From Devosia subaequoris (lineage in GTDB: Bacteria; Pseudomonadota; Alphaproteobacteria; Rhizobiales; Devosiaceae), in assembly GCF_014197055.1 (NCBI RefSeq), contig NZ_JACIEW010000007.1:1-64000 (forward strand): a stretch of DNA of 64,000 nucleotides, written 5' to 3'. The translations under genes were made by a program, and so were the position numbers. Of this stretch, positions 63,505 to 64,000 are shown piece after piece. The notes under the pieces are model-generated. The model saw only the letters and a program-made list of their open reading frames with translations, did no database searches and had not been told where the DNA came from. Positions within the stretch are counted from its first letter, which is position 1; every line of letters begins with the position of its first letter.

Positions 63505-64000
63505 CCATCATGCATCAACAGGCGCACCAGTTCGGTTTGCCGGCGTACCCCCGTCTTGTCGAATATGCTGGTCAGCTGGGAGCTTGCCGTCTTGTCCGAT
63601 ACACCGCGCATCTCGGCGGCCGCCTTGCGGCTGCCGGTTTCCACCACGGCCAGTGCCAGTTCGATTTCGGCCCGGGTCAGACCGAAGCGCTGGGTCAGAT
63701 CACGCATGCGCTGGCGCATCCGGTCCTTGGGGTCTGTAACCATTAATATCGCGCAGGGGCGCAGGGGCGCGGCGTAGTGCATCTCGGCAGAACACGGGGC
63801 GCACTGGACCATCAGATCCCCGTCTTGTCCGGCCACCTGTAATCGCCCACCACCCTTGCCAGTCTGCGCAAGGCAATGCGCGATCAGCCGCACCAGGGCC
63901 TCGTGGCTTGCCATGTCGGCGCAGCCGATCTGCCCATCACGGAGCAACAATCTCCCGTCAGTCAGCATGGCCTGGGCCCTCTCATTGCAATCCAGTACCC
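63501..64000 (-). CDS. LuxR-family transcriptional regulator (partial, runs off the window)
   Basis: The C-terminal 166 residues or so of a regulator; the 5' end lies beyond position 64000. The frame stays open to the window edge and, at the N-terminal side, reads LDCNERAQAMLTDGRLLLRD, a typical PAS-like segment before the linker in this LuxR subfamily. The C-terminal LuxR-type HTH is at the end: LTRAEIELALAVVETGSRKA, then SDKTASSQLTSIFDKTGV. Effector and targets are unknown. The internal ATG at 63968 is not likely to be the true start. Confidence 0.85.
   Translation of the reverse strand, partial: VLDCNERAQAMLTDGRLLLRDGQIGCADMASHEALVRLIAHCLAQTGKGGGRLQVAGQDGDLMVQCAPCSAEMHYAAPLRPCAILMVTDPKDRMRQRMRDLTQRFGLTRAEIELALAVVETGSRKAAAEMRGVSDKTASSQLTSIFDKTGVRRQTELVRLLMHDG

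Overview
The window is high-GC, gene-dense chromosomal DNA from an alphaproteobacterium, most likely a member of the Hyphomicrobiales close to Devosia. This placement is inferred from gene content, not from a search. The pointers are a tRNA-His without the extra 5' G and with A73, a hisS-hisZ-hisG cluster with the short HisG, a CIRCE-controlled groESL operon, a PdhS/CbrA-like cell-cycle type kinase, a TadG-like protein, and many sugar and peptide ABC/glycosidase genes. No prophage, insertion sequence, CRISPR array, integrase or plasmid function was seen.

Layout. 1-2.6 kb: a GAF-GGDEF-EAL protein and a small membrane protein. 2.8-9.4 kb: glucuronate isomerase (uxaC), an APH-like kinase, a CAP-domain lipoprotein, TlyA rRNA methyltransferase, an SCO copper protein, xseB, an HDAC-like hydrolase and the Sua5/TsaC tRNA t6A enzyme. 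9.4-16.2 kb: a CbpA-type DnaJ protein, pdxH, a DUF1499 membrane protein, the glycerol genes glpD-glpK with a probable GlpR-type operator, and an AEC transporter. 16.2-19.4 kb: a three-gene operon (circularly permuted ATP-grasp, alpha-E protein, transglutaminase-like protein). 19.6-25.4 kb: a 2-hydroxyacid dehydrogenase, a GNAT acetyltransferase, an alpha-glucosidase, an AbrB-type membrane protein and an M20 amidohydrolase. 25.6-32.5 kb: etfBA, an aspartate-type aminotransferase, a small transaldolase/F6P aldolase, Mrp, a GH1 beta-glucosidase and a UPF0149 protein. 32.5-37.5 kb: a complete dipeptide-type ABC importer. 37.5-43.8 kb: a degenerate histidine kinase, tRNA-His, a TadG-like VWA protein, an L,D-transpeptidase and a single-domain response regulator. 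44.3-50.3 kb: a small unknown protein, hisS-hisZ-hisG, a small membrane protein, a glycosyltransferase, a TSUP permease and an orphan BrnA antitoxin. 50.4-54.8 kb: groESL with CIRCE, a DUF427 protein, two small proteins, a DMT exporter and a membrane protein. 54.8-64 kb: a sigma-54 activator, a ROK regulator, a degenerate EAL protein, a chemoreceptor, an HAD phosphatase, ribF and the C-terminal part of a LuxR-type regulator that runs off the window.

How the genes work together. Most of the window is housekeeping metabolism. Three metabolic blocks stand out: glycerol use (glpD/glpK), histidine (hisS/hisZ/hisG with tRNA-His nearby), and carbohydrate or peptide uptake and breakdown (uxaC, two glycosidases, a peptide importer). 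A recurring theme is signalling or enzyme homologues that have lost key residues: a histidine kinase with Arg in place of the phosphorylated His, an NtrC-type receiver with Glu in place of Asp, an EAL domain without the EAL motif, a ROK protein without the zinc motif, and a transglutaminase fold without its catalytic Cys. I did not find a clearly new multi-gene system. The best candidates for undescribed biology are the ATP-grasp/alpha-E/transglutaminase operon with its Cys-less third member, the TadG-like protein carrying a duplicated phage-tail-like insert inside its VWA domain, and the repeated use of a shared CTAG tetranucleotide as both stop codons of convergent gene pairs.
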